This document shows, piece by piece, positions 34,186 to 43,302 of a stretch of 64,000 nucleotides of DNA. Both the position numbers and the translations under genes were made by a program. Every line of letters begins with the position of its first letter. The stretch's first letter is position 1. The stretch spans positions 68,242,537 through 68,306,536 of the forward strand of contig NC_134401.1 in assembly GCF_050003625.1 (NCBI RefSeq). Direction: 5' to 3'. Under the pieces are notes generated by a model. It saw nothing but the letters and a program-made list of their open reading frames with translations. It did no database searches and was not told where the DNA came from. Origin of the DNA: Haematobia irritans. Taxonomy: Eukaryota; Arthropoda; Insecta; Diptera; Muscidae.

Positions 34186-34205
34186 ACTGGTGTCAGAAGT
34201 GGGAT
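34186..34205 (+). other. Primer binding site, tRNA-Leu type
   Basis: TGGTGTCAGAAGTGGGA starts 2 bp after the LTR. It resembles the complement of a tRNA-Leu 3' end, as used by several insect gypsy elements. The tRNA assignment is from memory of the class. Confidence 0.65.
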
Positions 34206-34223
34206 AACGAACAAAAATCTACA

Positions 34224-35579
34224 ATGAAGTTTAATGAGCTTCGTGTGGAAGACTTAAAAAAGGAATTGAGCAAACTGGAGCTGCCGACAACAGGCAATAA
34301 GGCCCAGCTTCAAAAGCGTCTACTGGAAGAGTTTGAACGGCGTAATATGGACATTGCGACGCACGAATTTGATTATAAGGAAGACATTGATGAGTCAATA
34401 CTCGTCAATACCAGCAGTGTAGAAACTCCGTCAGTGGCTTCGAGTGTTGTGGATTACACATCAATGCTCAATGTTCTGAGCAAAATGATGGAAGAAAATG
34501 CTCTAAAAATGCAAGAGAATTCTAGAAAAATGATGGAAGCTAATTCTAGAAAATTGGAAGAAAAATTCGACGAAAATTCAAAAAAGATGGACGAAAATTC
34601 TAGAATTCTAAATGAGAATCTTCAACAAATTGCTGAAGGCATGGAAAAACGTGTGGACCATATCGAAAGCCAAATTGGGGAGCTGGATAAGAAGATCATT
34701 TCTGTGGATGAGAAAATTATGGTTCATGATGAGAAGTTTTTACACATTGAAAGAAAAATGTCAGAGCTGGAAATTAAAGGTGGACCAGTGCGCGTCATCG
34801 AGGGCTCAAAAACCAAACCTCCTGTTTTCGATGGCTCAACTTCATTTGATGTATTCAAATTCCAATTTGAAATGGTTGCTTCTAGAAATTTATGGAACGA
34901 CAATGACAAAGCAATTGAACTTCTATTGGCATTAAAGGGCAACGCCGCTGATGTGATACAAAGCATTCCCGCTGCCTCTAGAAATAATTATAATGAAGTA
35001 ATAGCGGCACTTCAACGTAAGTACGGCGGAGAACATAAGCAAGACATCTTCAGAATGGAATTAAGAGGAAGAGTCCAGAAGTCAAATGAGACTCTACAAG
35101 ACTTTGCAACAGAGGTTGAGCGGTTGGTGCTTTTGGCATACCCAGGAGAGAGTCACCCACTTGTGGACCGCATCAAAATTGAGACCTTTCTGAATGGCAT
35201 TCGAGACCCAGACATAAAATGTGCAACATATGCGTCACAAAAAGCTACATTTGTGGAAACTGTAACATTTGCCCTTGCACAAGAGACAGCGAGAGTACTA
35301 GCACGTCCTCAAGTTCACAAAGTACGTAAGGTGGAGACTGAGAATGACGAATCAAATTCCGTGATTGATTCAGTGAAAGAGGCCGTTAAGCAGGCAATGC
35401 AAGAAATGAAGCAGGAAACAACAAAATCCAGAATGAAGTGCTATAACTGTGATAAGCCTGGACATCTAGCTCGAGAATGCAAAGCACGACGCAAACGGTC
35501 AAGATCCACATCACCATCTCCATTAAACAATAGCCATAAGAAGGTGACGCCACAGTCAAGTGAGTCACCTTTAAACTAA
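34224..35579 (+). CDS. gag: Gypsy B gag
   Basis: 451 residues, intact. Residues 1-40 form a SAP-like motif (VEDLKKELSKLELPTTGNKA). Residues 95-190 are a long coiled coil of repeated ENSRKM-type units. Residues 195-360 form the retrotransposon capsid (PPVFDGSTSFDVFKFQFEMV; ELRGRVQKSNETLQDFATEV). Near residue 407 is one zinc knuckle, CYNCDKPGHLAREC, for RNA packaging, followed by an Arg/Ser-rich tail. The ATG at 34224 is the first after the primer site. Translation ends at TAA 35577, directly preceded by a T TTA AAC slippery heptamer. Gag forms the particle that encloses the RNA. Gypsy A at 7579-11934 has a related domain order. Confidence 0.95.
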   Translation: MKFNELRVEDLKKELSKLELPTTGNKAQLQKRLLEEFERRNMDIATHEFDYKEDIDESILVNTSSVETPSVASSVVDYTSMLNVLSKMMEENALKMQENSRKMMEANSRKLEEKFDENSKKMDENSRILNENLQQIAEGMEKRVDHIESQIGELDKKIISVDEKIMVHDEKFLHIERKMSELEIKGGPVRVIEGSKTKPPVFDGSTSFDVFKFQFEMVASRNLWNDNDKAIELLLALKGNAADVIQSIPAASRNNYNEVIAALQRKYGGEHKQDIFRMELRGRVQKSNETLQDFATEVERLVLLAYPGESHPLVDRIKIETFLNGIRDPDIKCATYASQKATFVETVTFALAQETARVLARPQVHKVRKVETENDESNSVIDSVKEAVKQAMQEMKQETTKSRMKCYNCDKPGHLARECKARRKRSRSTSPSPLNNSHKKVTPQSSESPLN

Positions 35580-35629
35580 ATCGAGCTAGTTCAGCGGGGC
35601 AAGAGCTGGCTCCCACAGACGATGGCCCC
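35570..35629 (+). promoter_or_regulatory. Programmed -1 frameshift signal (slippery site plus pseudoknot)
   Basis: The gag-frame heptamer T TTA AAC (35570-35576) ends just before the gag stop. After a 6-nt spacer, 35583-35592 pairs with 35603-35612 (10 bp, two G-U). Loop bases GGGGC (35596-35600) pair with GCCCC (35625-35629), giving an H-type pseudoknot. The pol frame is -1 relative to gag and opens exactly here. Confidence 0.8.
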
Positions 35630-38600
35630 ACCATCTCCATAGCAATAGTTCAACAGAAAAATAACAATTTAACTATTGCGGGTGTTATTAATGGCGACAA
35701 GCGTACTTTGACGTTGGATACTGGTGCATCAAAGTCTATCATTAGATCTGATTTAGTAAAAGGAAAAGTTACACCACTGATTGGAGTCAAGCTACGCACG
35801 GCTACAGGGGAACCCGCAACCGTATATGGAAAGGTCACCGTAAAATTAACTATTGCTAACAAATCCGTTACTTATGATTTCATTGTGGCCGATATAGTAG
35901 ACGAAGTTATAATTGGAGCGGATTTCATGATTGCTTTTGGTCTCAATTTGGATATGAAGCGTCGTGTAATGACATGGTGCGATGCCGAAATAACGGTAAA
36001 CGTGGGATACGACGAGAATACACCTGTCAGACGTTTGACAACGAGCCAGTCAGAGTCTATACCACCGAATGCCGAAGCAATTATATGGGTTTCTATGGAT
36101 GGAGATTGTGAAGTCGGCCAATTGTGGGTTGTTGAACCAGCAGAAAACAAAAGCAACAACATCTTGATAGCAAATGCCCTGGTAACAACGAACGAAGAGA
36201 GACTAATACCAGTTCGTGTCTTGAACTTGTCTGACAATCATGAGCAAATTGTAAAATTTTCTGATATTGGAAAATGTACACCAGCCGAGGCAATAGTCAA
36301 TTTGGAAGGCAACTCATCAAAGACACATGTAGCAGTGAGAAAACATCTAGAAGGGTATTTCGAGGCTTGGACACGTCATCTATCGCCGTCAGAGAGAAAT
36401 AAAGCCAAGCAATTGTTGTGGAAAAACGCCTCTGCTTTTGCTTCTGAAAAGGGAAATCAAGGAAGAACATCTGTAGTGAAACATGAAATTAAAACCGCAG
36501 AAGAAAGGCCCATAAAACAGGCACCACGAAGTGTTCCCCTGGCAAAAAGAGACGAAGTTCAAAAGCTCATAAAGGAAATGGCGGAGAGTGGAGTGATCGA
36601 GCCATCATCAAGTCCTTGGTGTTCCCCAGTTGTGCTGGTCAAAAAGAAAGATGGAAGTACCCGATTCTGCGTGGACTATAGAAAACTGAATGATGTCACC
36701 AAAAAGGACAGTTATCCACTTCCACGCATTGATGACACGTTGGACACACTAGCAGGAACAACATGGTTTTCTACGCTTGATTTGCAGAGTGGATATTGGC
36801 AAGTAGAGATCGCCGAGAAAGACAAGGAAAAGACGGCTTTTGGCGTTAATGGCGGTCTCTGGCAATTCAATGTAATGCCATTCGGGCTCTGCAACGCTCC
36901 GGCTACCTTCGAAAGATTGATGGAGCGGGTACTGAAGGGGTTGCACTGGAAGTCGTGCTTGATATACTTGGACGACATCATAGTGATGGGCAAAACGTTT
37001 GACGAGCACCTTAAGAACTTGAAAGACGTTATCCAGCAATTGTCAGCCGCTGGTCTACGCCTTAACGCAAAGAAATGCTCCCTTTTCCAGCGGGAAGTTA
37101 AATACCTGGGTCATCATGTGACTGCAGAGGGCATATCCACCGATGGAGACAAAATCCAAGCTGTCAGAGATTGGCCACGACCACGAAATCTCCACGAATT
37201 AAGAAGTTTCCTTGGGTTATGTACATATTACCGACGATTCGTCCCAAACTTCGCCAGCATCGCCGCTAGTCTCCATAAATTGACGCAAAAAGGTCAGAAG
37301 TTCCAGTGGAGCGACGAACAGGAGGATTCATTCCAACATTTAAAAGAACTTTTATGTTCAGCTCCTGTTCTAGCGTATCCTATTCCGGGCGAAAAATTTG
37401 TTTTGGATACAGATGCTAGCGCGCATGGTATTGGAGGTGTGCTATCCCAACAGATAGACGGCAAGGAGAAGGTCATCGGATATTTCAGCCGAACGTTGTC
37501 CAAGCCCGAAAAGAACTACTGTGTAACGCGACGAGAGCTGCTAGCCGTCATAGAGAGTGTAAAACATTATCATAAATATTTGTATGGACAACACTTCTTG
37601 CTCAGGACTGATCACTCAGCTCTACGATGGTTGCTCCAATTCAAGAATCCGGAAGCTCAACTGGCACGTTGGATCGAGAGGCTCCAAAGCTATGATTTCA
37701 GTGTCGAGCATAGAAAAGGTGGAAAACACGGTAACGCTGACGCTTTGTCACGTCGACCTTGCAGTATAGAGTGCAAGCACTGCTCGAAGGCTGAACACAA
37801 GGAGGAGATTGTTGATATTCGGCTGTTACACGTCGAATCTGGAGTGGACTGGCCAACAGAACAGCGTAAAGATCCCATTTTGAATAAAATTATTTCGGCA
37901 AAGGAAGAGAACAAGAAGCCCAGTAAGAAAGACATCGCAGCCGAAAGTCCACTTATGAAATCATACTGGGCTCAATGGGATAGTTTAGTTCTAGTCAATG
38001 GATCCCTGCAACGTAAATGGGAAAGCGAAGATGGCAAGAGCAGCCGAAATTTGATCATCGTTCCAGATTCCAAAATAAGAGATGTTTTGGCGGAGTTCCA
38101 TAATGGTCCCAGTGGAGGTCATCTGGGAATAACCAAAACCGCCGAGAAAGTGAAGCAACGATTCTACTGGGTTGGATGCCAGAAATCAATTGCTGAATGG
38201 GTAGCCAATTGCGAGAAGTGCATGAAGGCGAAAGGTCCAACAAGGAAAAGTCGAGGTCCTATGCAAGAATATAGACCAGGAGCCCCGTTTGAAAGAATAA
38301 CAATGGACGTGGCAGGCCCTTTCCCAGTAAGTGATTCTGGAAACCGTTATGTCCTTGTGGTCATGGATTACTTCAGCAAATGGCCGGAGGTGTATGCAAT
38401 TCCAAACCAAGAGGCAAAAACGATTGTGGATGTGGTCAACAAAAACTGGATATGTCGCTACGGTGTGCCGTCCGAGATTCACTCAGACCAGGGAAGAAAT
38501 TTTGAATCGGCCATATTCAAAGAGATGTGTGAATCCCTTGGTATCAAGAAAACGAGGACTACGCCATTACATCCACAATCCGATGGCATGGTAGAAAGGT

Positions 38601-39160
38601 TCAATCGCACCCTGGAGGAACATCTTCGAAAAGTGGTGGACAACGGCCAGAGGGACTGGGACGAGCATATACCAAAGTTTTTGCTGTCCTATAGATCTGC
38701 CATTCATGATTCCACCTCTCGAACACCGGCCAATGTTCTATTCGGAACTGAGTTAAAGTTGCCTGGAGATCTGATATTCGGCGCTAAACCTTATGAGCTC
38801 GCCATGGAAGAAAACAGAAACGACATCCCAAACACTTTCGGAGAAGTTCACGAATCAGTGCGCAACAAAATAAAAATGGTCAGCAACAGAATGAAGGCGA
38901 GATACGATCGTGCTGTAAATACTGAGGGCTTCCAAGAAGAAGAATTGGTTCTGCTATTTAACCCGCAACGAAAGAAAGGACTGTGTCCCAAACTGCAAAC
39001 ACAGTGGGAAGGCCCATACAAAGTCATCAAGAAGATCAATCATGTTGTATACCGGATTCAGAAGGGCGACAGCCCTAGATCAAAGATGAAAGTTGTACAT
39101 CTGGAACGATTGGCTCCTTACGGAACAGGTTCTGGGCCTGTTCGGGACGAACAGGCTTAA
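35576..39160 (+). CDS. pol: Gypsy B pol polyprotein
   Basis: Entered by -1 frameshifting at 35570-35576; about 1195 residues, no stop until 39160. The open frame before 35708 (SIAIVQQKNNNLTIAGVING) belongs to pol. Order: aspartic protease with LTLDTGASKS; RT with FCVDYRKLNDVTKKDSYPLP, MPFGLCNAPATFERLM and catalytic YLDD near 36965; RNase H with LDTDASAHGIGGVLSQ, RRELLAVI and RTDHSALRWL; integrase HHCC zinc finger (HLGITKTAEKVKQRFYWVGC, CEKCMKAK), DDE core (ITMDVAGPFP, HSDQGRNFES, HPQSDGMVERFNRTLEEH); and a C-terminal GPY/F-like region (LQTQWEGPYKVIKKIN). All catalytic residues are present. No env or chromodomain follows. It copies and integrates the element. Confidence 0.95.
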   Translation, partial: LNRASSAGQELAPTDDGPTISIAIVQQKNNNLTIAGVINGDKRTLTLDTGASKSIIRSDLVKGKVTPLIGVKLRTATGEPATVYGKVTVKLTIANKSVTYDFIVADIVDEVIIGADFMIAFGLNLDMKRRVMTWCDAEITVNVGYDENTPVRRLTTSQSESIPPNAEAIIWVSMDGDCEVGQLWVVEPAENKSNNILIANALVTTNEERLIPVRVLNLSDNHEQIVKFSDIGKCTPAEAIVNLEGNSSKTHVAVRKHLEGYFEAWTRHLSPSERNKAKQLLWKNASAFASEKGNQGRTSVVKHEIKTAEERPIKQAPRSVPLAKRDEVQKLIKEMAESGVIEPSSSPWCSPVVLVKKKDGSTRFCVDYRKLNDVTKKDSYPLPRIDDTLDTLAGTTWFSTLDLQSGYWQVEIAEKDKEKTAFGVNGGLWQFNVMPFGLCNAPATFERLMERVLKGLHWKSCLIYLDDIIVMGKTFDEHLKNLKDVIQQLSAAGLRLNAKKCSLFQREVKYLGHHVTAEGISTDGDKIQAVRDWPRPRNLHELRSFLGLCTYYRRFVPNFASIAASLHKLTQKGQKFQWSDEQEDSFQHLKELLCSAPVLAYPIPGEKFVLDTDASAHGIGGVLSQQIDGKEKVIGYFSRTLSKPEKNYCVTRRELLAVIESVKHYHKYLYGQHFLLRTDHSALRWLLQFKNPEAQLARWIERLQSYDFSVEHRKGGKHGNADALSRRPCSIECKHCSKAEHKEEIVDIRLLHVESGVDWPTEQRKDPILNKIISAKEENKKPSKKDIAAESPLMKSYWAQWDSLVLVNGSLQRKWESEDGKSSRNLIIVPDSKIRDVLAEFHNGPSGGHLGITKTAEKVKQRFYWVGCQKSIAEWVANCEKCMKAKGPTRKSRGPMQEYRPGAPFERITMDVAGPFPVSDSGNRYVLVVMDYFSKWPEVYAIPNQEAKTIVDVVNKNWICRYGVPSEIHSDQGRNFESAIFKEMCESLGIKKTRTTPLHPQSDGMVERFNRTLEEHLRKVVDNGQRDWDEHIPKFLLSYRSAIHDSTSRTPANVLFGTELKLPGDLIFGAKPYELAMEENRNDIPNTFGEVHESVRNKIKMVSNRMKARYDRAVNTEGFQEEELVLLFNPQRKKGLCPKLQTQWEGPYKVIKKINHVVYRIQKGDSPRSKMKVVHLERLAPYGTGSGPVRDEQA

Positions 39161-39171
39161 GCGGGAGGCAG
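39160..39171 (+). other. Polypurine tract of gypsy B
   Basis: AGCGGGAGGCAG lies immediately before the 3' LTR and overlaps the pol stop region. It would prime plus-strand DNA. Confidence 0.7.
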
Positions 39172-39779
39172 TGTTACGAATTTGATAATTATAGTTTAAG
39201 TTTATTTAAATTAGTTTCCGTTAATTTAAATTTCAAATTGTAACGATAAAATTTCGTTATAACTTGTTGGAATCATCTATTCATTTTCTGGCACTTTCCT
39301 GAATTTCTTTTATGTTCTTTTGTTTGCTTATTTTCATGTAAGTTCTCACTCTCTTTGATAACAACCCCTTTGTTTTGTTATTTTGCATTCTCATTTCATC
39401 TCATTGTATATTGTCATTGTTTTTGTTCTTGTAGTAATGCGAGCGCATATCTATGTGAGTGTGTATGTGTTTGGCAGCCACCAGATGAATGACTTAATGG
39501 TCGTAGATCCTTCTATCATTGTCTAAGAATGTTCTGGCGTTGCCAGAATATTGTAGTGCTACCAGAATGTTCTCGAATTGCCACACCGTCATATATAAAA
39601 GCGCTCGCATGCTGCTAACGAGTCAGTCTTAATTAATTAAAGCGTCCAACGAATAACTTCAGTGTGAACGAATTGTAAAGTGTGAAGTCATAGTAAATAA
39701 ATTGTAGATTGTCGTTATTTAAAAGAACTGTGTTTTAATTGTCGGGTAATTGAAAACGCCTAAATATAAAAACGTAACA
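39172..39779 (+). repeat. 3' LTR of gypsy B
   Basis: 608 bp, reading the same as 33578-34185 throughout by eye. Confidence 0.95.
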
Positions 39780-40439
39780 ATACGTTTTATTTCTTAATTC
39801 ACTATATAGGTACACTTTTGTTTGTTCGATTTTGTAGGTTTTATTTACACTTGAATTCACTATAGTTTACGTTAAAATATTTAGTTCAAAACCTTAATAT
39901 TTTGTTATAAGTTAAAGTCTTTTATTATATGTTAATGTCTATTTCTTTTCTATTAGTTGATCTTCGATTTGATTTCGATTGGAATGACGCGACCGAAGTA
40001 AGGAGTTGACGACTACAGTTTTCTTCTTGGTTGCCTTTACTTGTTAAAGGGTCAAAGCATAGAAGACAACATTAACAACAACAACAATGATGTCGATTGT
40101 TATCGATGATGAGTATGTCTTGTGTTGTTGTTAACTGTTGTTCTAATGAGAATAAATAGAAGATGTACAATGTCGATATGCGTGTGATCGATATGCATAT
40201 AAGTAATTGTAGAGTATATTAGGGTGGGTCGTCTTTTGAATATAAAATCAAATATATGATGACTTTGAAAATAATTATAGAATATAAAATAGACATACAA
40301 ATAGAAAAGTAATGATAATAAAAAAGAAAATAAGAATATTTTACTACTTCAAAGCAAAATAAGTAAATGAATTTATAAATTGAAATTTTGTAATTTTCAT
40401 TGAAAAATTTCATGGTTTAATGTCGTTCAACATTAAACA
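39780..40439 (-). repeat. 5' LTR of the BEL-like element, right piece
   Basis: Matches 29307-29965. Holds the start TGTTTAATGTTGAACGACAT of the LTR on the minus strand. Confidence 0.85.
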
Positions 40440-41523
40440 CTTTTCCTTGGAATCCATCATAATTAAACTCTTTTACAATGTCTTCGCCAATCAAATATTT
40501 AAAATTCTTTTGAAATCCTCCTCTTTGTATAATTTTTTTTTACAGCTTGTAAAATTTCATTAACGTCTTCTTCTTCTAATTTTCTCTCTAAGCTACGCAT
40601 GTTTTCCACTGTCTCAATTGGGAAATAGGTGGTAGATGATCTTTTCTTACTATTTTGGTCCACAATCTCTTTAAAATAAATTTTAATGGTAGACAGTTCC
40701 GTAGCTATTACTTTGTTTGAATTGTCAAGTTTTTCCTTCAACTCGTTTATTTGTTTCGCCTGAAGTTCATTTTGTGTTTGCATATCTCCCAATTTGTTGT
40801 CAAGATCTGGAAAAATTAAAATTAATTTAAAGAAAAATGTAAATAAAACAATAAAATAAAACACTTGCCTTTCAATTTATGCAAAATTCGCATTAATGAA
40901 AATATTTTCTGACATAAATAGTTATAAATTTCAAATGTTGTTTTTGTTTAGGGGTAGAAAATTTTAAAGTACAATTCCCATTCTTAATAGCTTATTTTTG
41001 GAAGTGGAAAGCAATGCAATTACATGCCCATTCATTTCTATTTGTAAGTCGGGGATTGTCATAATATAAAATAACCATTTGACTTCAAAAGGCATTACAA
41101 ATGCATTCTGATTATAAATTAATAGGAATGTAAACAATTTTAAAGCTCTCTTTTAAACGAGAGCACAAGACAACTCTCTTGCTACATAATTTTAACACCC
41201 ATGCTATACAACTTCTATAAAGAAGGCAAAGAGAATTTCCGGGTGTATAAAATGAAAAAGTAAATGAAACGTAATGCTTAATTACAGGTCTAATTTTAGA
41301 ATGCCTACGATGAATGTAAAATCAGTACACATGCATGTCTTATAAACACAACTCCTTCCAATTTAAGGCATTTAACATGCCTGAATTTGTAAGGTTCTTC
41401 TCGATTCCGTCGCTGGGTAAGAAGCATTAAGTATATCCATATTATCATTTGCCGTTATTTTGATAAAATGTTATACTAAGCTATTGACAGGAGCTAAGGC
41501 GAATATGGTCTATTATAGTGTTA

Positions 41524-41723
41524 AGGTGGGTATTAAGTTCGAGTTTAGCCGCATTTTTTTCACTAAAGTGAAAACTAAATCAGTAGAAAAAGGCATAAAA
41601 TTATAAATATTTGTTGCAAATTTTATTAAAACTTGATGGGGAATATATATAATTGATTATTAGAGAAAAGTAATGGTGAAAAATGGCGATTTTAACGGCC
41701 AAGCTCGAACTTAATCCTCACCT
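41524..41723. mobile_element. Harbinger-like MITE, 200 bp
   Basis: Inverted ends AGGTGGGTATTAAGTTCGAG and (right, read inward) AGGTGAGGATTAAGTTCGAG with TTA on both sides (41521-41523, 41724-41726). No coding. It differs from the AGGCCGG family but has the same target preference. Confidence 0.75.
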
Positions 41724-41726
41724 TTA

Positions 41727-43260
41727 ACGTATGGATTTTTTGCTCTTGTTACAACATTGTCCAAGTACCTAGGGGTGTGGCTATTGAATTCATGGTCTTC
41801 ATTTACTAGAAATAAATATAAATTTAGTTTTTGGATATCGATTGGTAACGGCATTTTGCAACACTTACTCCTTCTTGTTCCATTTTCTTCATTGGAATCT
41901 TCATCACGATTATCAGCCATACATTTCAAGAGAATGTTACTATCTCGATTACCATCGACATCAATTGCATTTATTTCTTCCTTCTCAATTTTGATTTCCA
42001 CTTTTATGTCGACTGGTAATGATTTTGATTAGATTTTCTTTTTACTTGATTTTGTGAGCTTTTGAGAGATTGCGTCATAGGCCATTGTTTTCCTCTTCAA
42101 TTTTGATATCTTGTTCTTCAGTGGATACGTCACAGTAACTTGGATTTCGATTATGACCAGAGCGACTGCCGAAATGGTTTGAAGAGCTTCCCTCTGAAAG
42201 ATGTATTAAATAATGGGCCTTAAGCTTTTGCCTCAATTTCTTTCTTCTTTGATTTCTCAAATTTGTAAACACATTATGAGTTAACGTCGATCGTCGACTG
42301 GTTATACTTACTTGACCATCTCCGTTTTTTTTAACGTATCAGATGCATGTGCAATTTCCGTATCAGCTAATGTCTCCAAACGCTTGCCCACCATTTTTGT
42401 TTTGATTTCCAAAAGCTTGCGCTTATGTTCGCAAATAACAAAATTTCTTTTTATCTTGTTACCATTCAATTCTTCGTCTTTTTTGCAATACAATGAATTG
42501 GGATTGCCCAATACGTTGTATTGCTCTTCGTAGACGTTGTAACCATATTTTATTCGATCATATTTACATTAACCATTGGGTAACTCATTGACATCTGCGA
42601 CATTCATTGTCAAATATTATAGACTTGGCTCCTGTGAAGTCGTCCATATCCCTTGACGTTCTTTTCATCATAAGCTTTGCGGCGGGCCTCCAACTGTTCC
42701 TGTTGTACTAAGTCATCAATTCTTTGTCCATTTCTTTCAATGCTTTAGCCTCTTTGAGAAGTGGAAAGAGCAATTAAAAGCAACATTTATTTATTAAGGT
42801 ACGTACTCTCTGCTTCCTTTACCTCGACCACAGCTCGTTTGTTACATTGAACCCACCTACTTATTACATCTTCATAAGATCCTCACAACGTTTGTGTACG
42901 GGCAAGGCGCTCATCCAGAAATCGTTTTTCTTTTCTTCAGTTTTTCTCTCAACTTGGAGTTATACTTTAAGCTTTCTGCTCGCACTTCCCACTTGTTCTT
43001 GTATATGGATAATTTTGAACTACGGTCCATAATCTAATTCTAATGGCTTTAAGTTAAATGTAGCGCTGAGTTTGTTTCCTCTCGATTTTCAGTAACAAAA
43101 CAATTACTTGCTTGCTTGAGATATATTTTCTTATATTTTATTGAATCTTGTTTTTGTTACACAAACACAATACGCATTACAAAAACACTAAAACACAACT
43201 GACAGATTTGTTCCGTCAAAATAAAAAAATTGAATTCAGCTGTCTAGTGATTTTACCTTT
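41727..43260 (-). pseudogene. Unrecognised spliced gene, broken
   Basis: Minus strand. A possible start (43032, MDRSSKLSIYKNKWEVRAES) leads into a Lys/Glu-rich coiled coil with two stops. A donor near GAGA|GTACGT (42805) and acceptor CAAAG (42755) join KEAES to ALKEMDKE. The sequence continues, with shifts, through EARRKAYDEKNVKGYGRL and YEEQYNVLGNPNSLYCKKDE to KKTEMVK and a strong donor GTAAGTATAA (42306). Further exon-like pieces follow: SEGSSSNHFGSRSGHNRNPS (42272-42075), MADNRDEDSNEENGTRR with a GTAAGTG donor (about 41866), and EDHEFNSHTPRYLDNVVTRA (41800-41727). Splice sites in several places argue for a genuine intron-bearing host gene copy, now dead. I do not recognise the family. Confidence 0.4.
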
Positions 43261-43300
43261 TAAGTGTACACTGAATTCTACCTTTTAAGTGTACACTGCC
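43255..43300. repeat. Short tandem repeat, 25-bp unit
   Basis: ACCTTTTAAGTGTACACTG occurs twice, at 43256 and 43281, just upstream of the broken gene and beside the CACG element. Confidence 0.7.
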
Positions 43301-43302
43301 CT

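Larger units (their letters stand above)
33578..39779 (+). mobile_element. Full-length Ty3/gypsy element B
   Basis: 6202 bp with 608-bp LTRs that read as identical, and a 4-bp duplication ATAC. Order: LTR, primer site, gag, -1 frameshift signal, pol (protease, RT, RNase H, integrase), polypurine tract, LTR. No env. Both ORFs are open, so it is young and possibly still competent. It sits in the 5' LTR of the BEL-like element. Confidence 0.95.
29102..40439 (-). mobile_element. BEL/Pao-like LTR element, non-autonomous, with gypsy B in its 5' LTR
   Basis: LTRs start TGTTTAATG and end CACTAAACA on the minus strand. The 3' LTR is 29102-29965 (864 bp). The 5' LTR is 33369-33577 plus 39780-40439, split by gypsy B. 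CTTTT is duplicated at 29097-29101 and 40440-40444. The internal 3.4 kb encodes gag-like and protease-like pieces but no RT, RNase H or integrase. The BEL/Pao assignment rests on the 5-bp duplication and weak protein resemblance. Confidence 0.75.
28927..40893 (-). pseudogene. DUF4806 coiled-coil protein, split by a BEL element
   Basis: Reconstructed coordinates: exon 1 40893-40869 (MRILHKLK), a 62-bp intron with a GC donor (GCAAGT) and AG acceptor (40868-40807), exon 2 from 40806 to the BEL insertion at 40440, resuming at 29101 and ending with a stop at 28927. The N-terminus is a heptad coiled coil (LDNKLGDMQTQNELQAKQIN). YFPIETVENMRSLERKLEEE starts the DUF4806 domain, continued by YLIGEDIVKEFNYDGFQGK and, beyond the BEL element, ESFKYFKNIDSLFFK. 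One frameshift lies near 40505-40550. The C-terminus is Lys-rich. The function of DUF4806 is unknown; it is common in insect genomes and often multicopy. About 190 residues in total. Confidence 0.7.
27335..41419 (-). mobile_element. DNA transposon with CCCAGCG ends carrying a DUF4806 gene
   Basis: Left end TA|CCCAGCGGCG (27335) and right end CGTCGCTGGG|TA (to 41419) are short inverted repeats with TA on both sides. Removing the nested BEL element (29102-40439) and the CACG element (27858-28834) leaves about 1.76 kb. Its only gene is the minus-strand DUF4806 gene. The left arm is rich in AGGCCT and the right arm in GCAT/ATGC motifs. No known transposase domain remains, so it is either a new element type or a non-autonomous one with a cargo gene. 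Confidence 0.6.

Noticed and set aside
27335..41419. A 14-kb Polinton/Maverick
   Set aside because: No polymerase B, packaging ATPase or capsid genes; the length comes from nested BEL and gypsy insertions.
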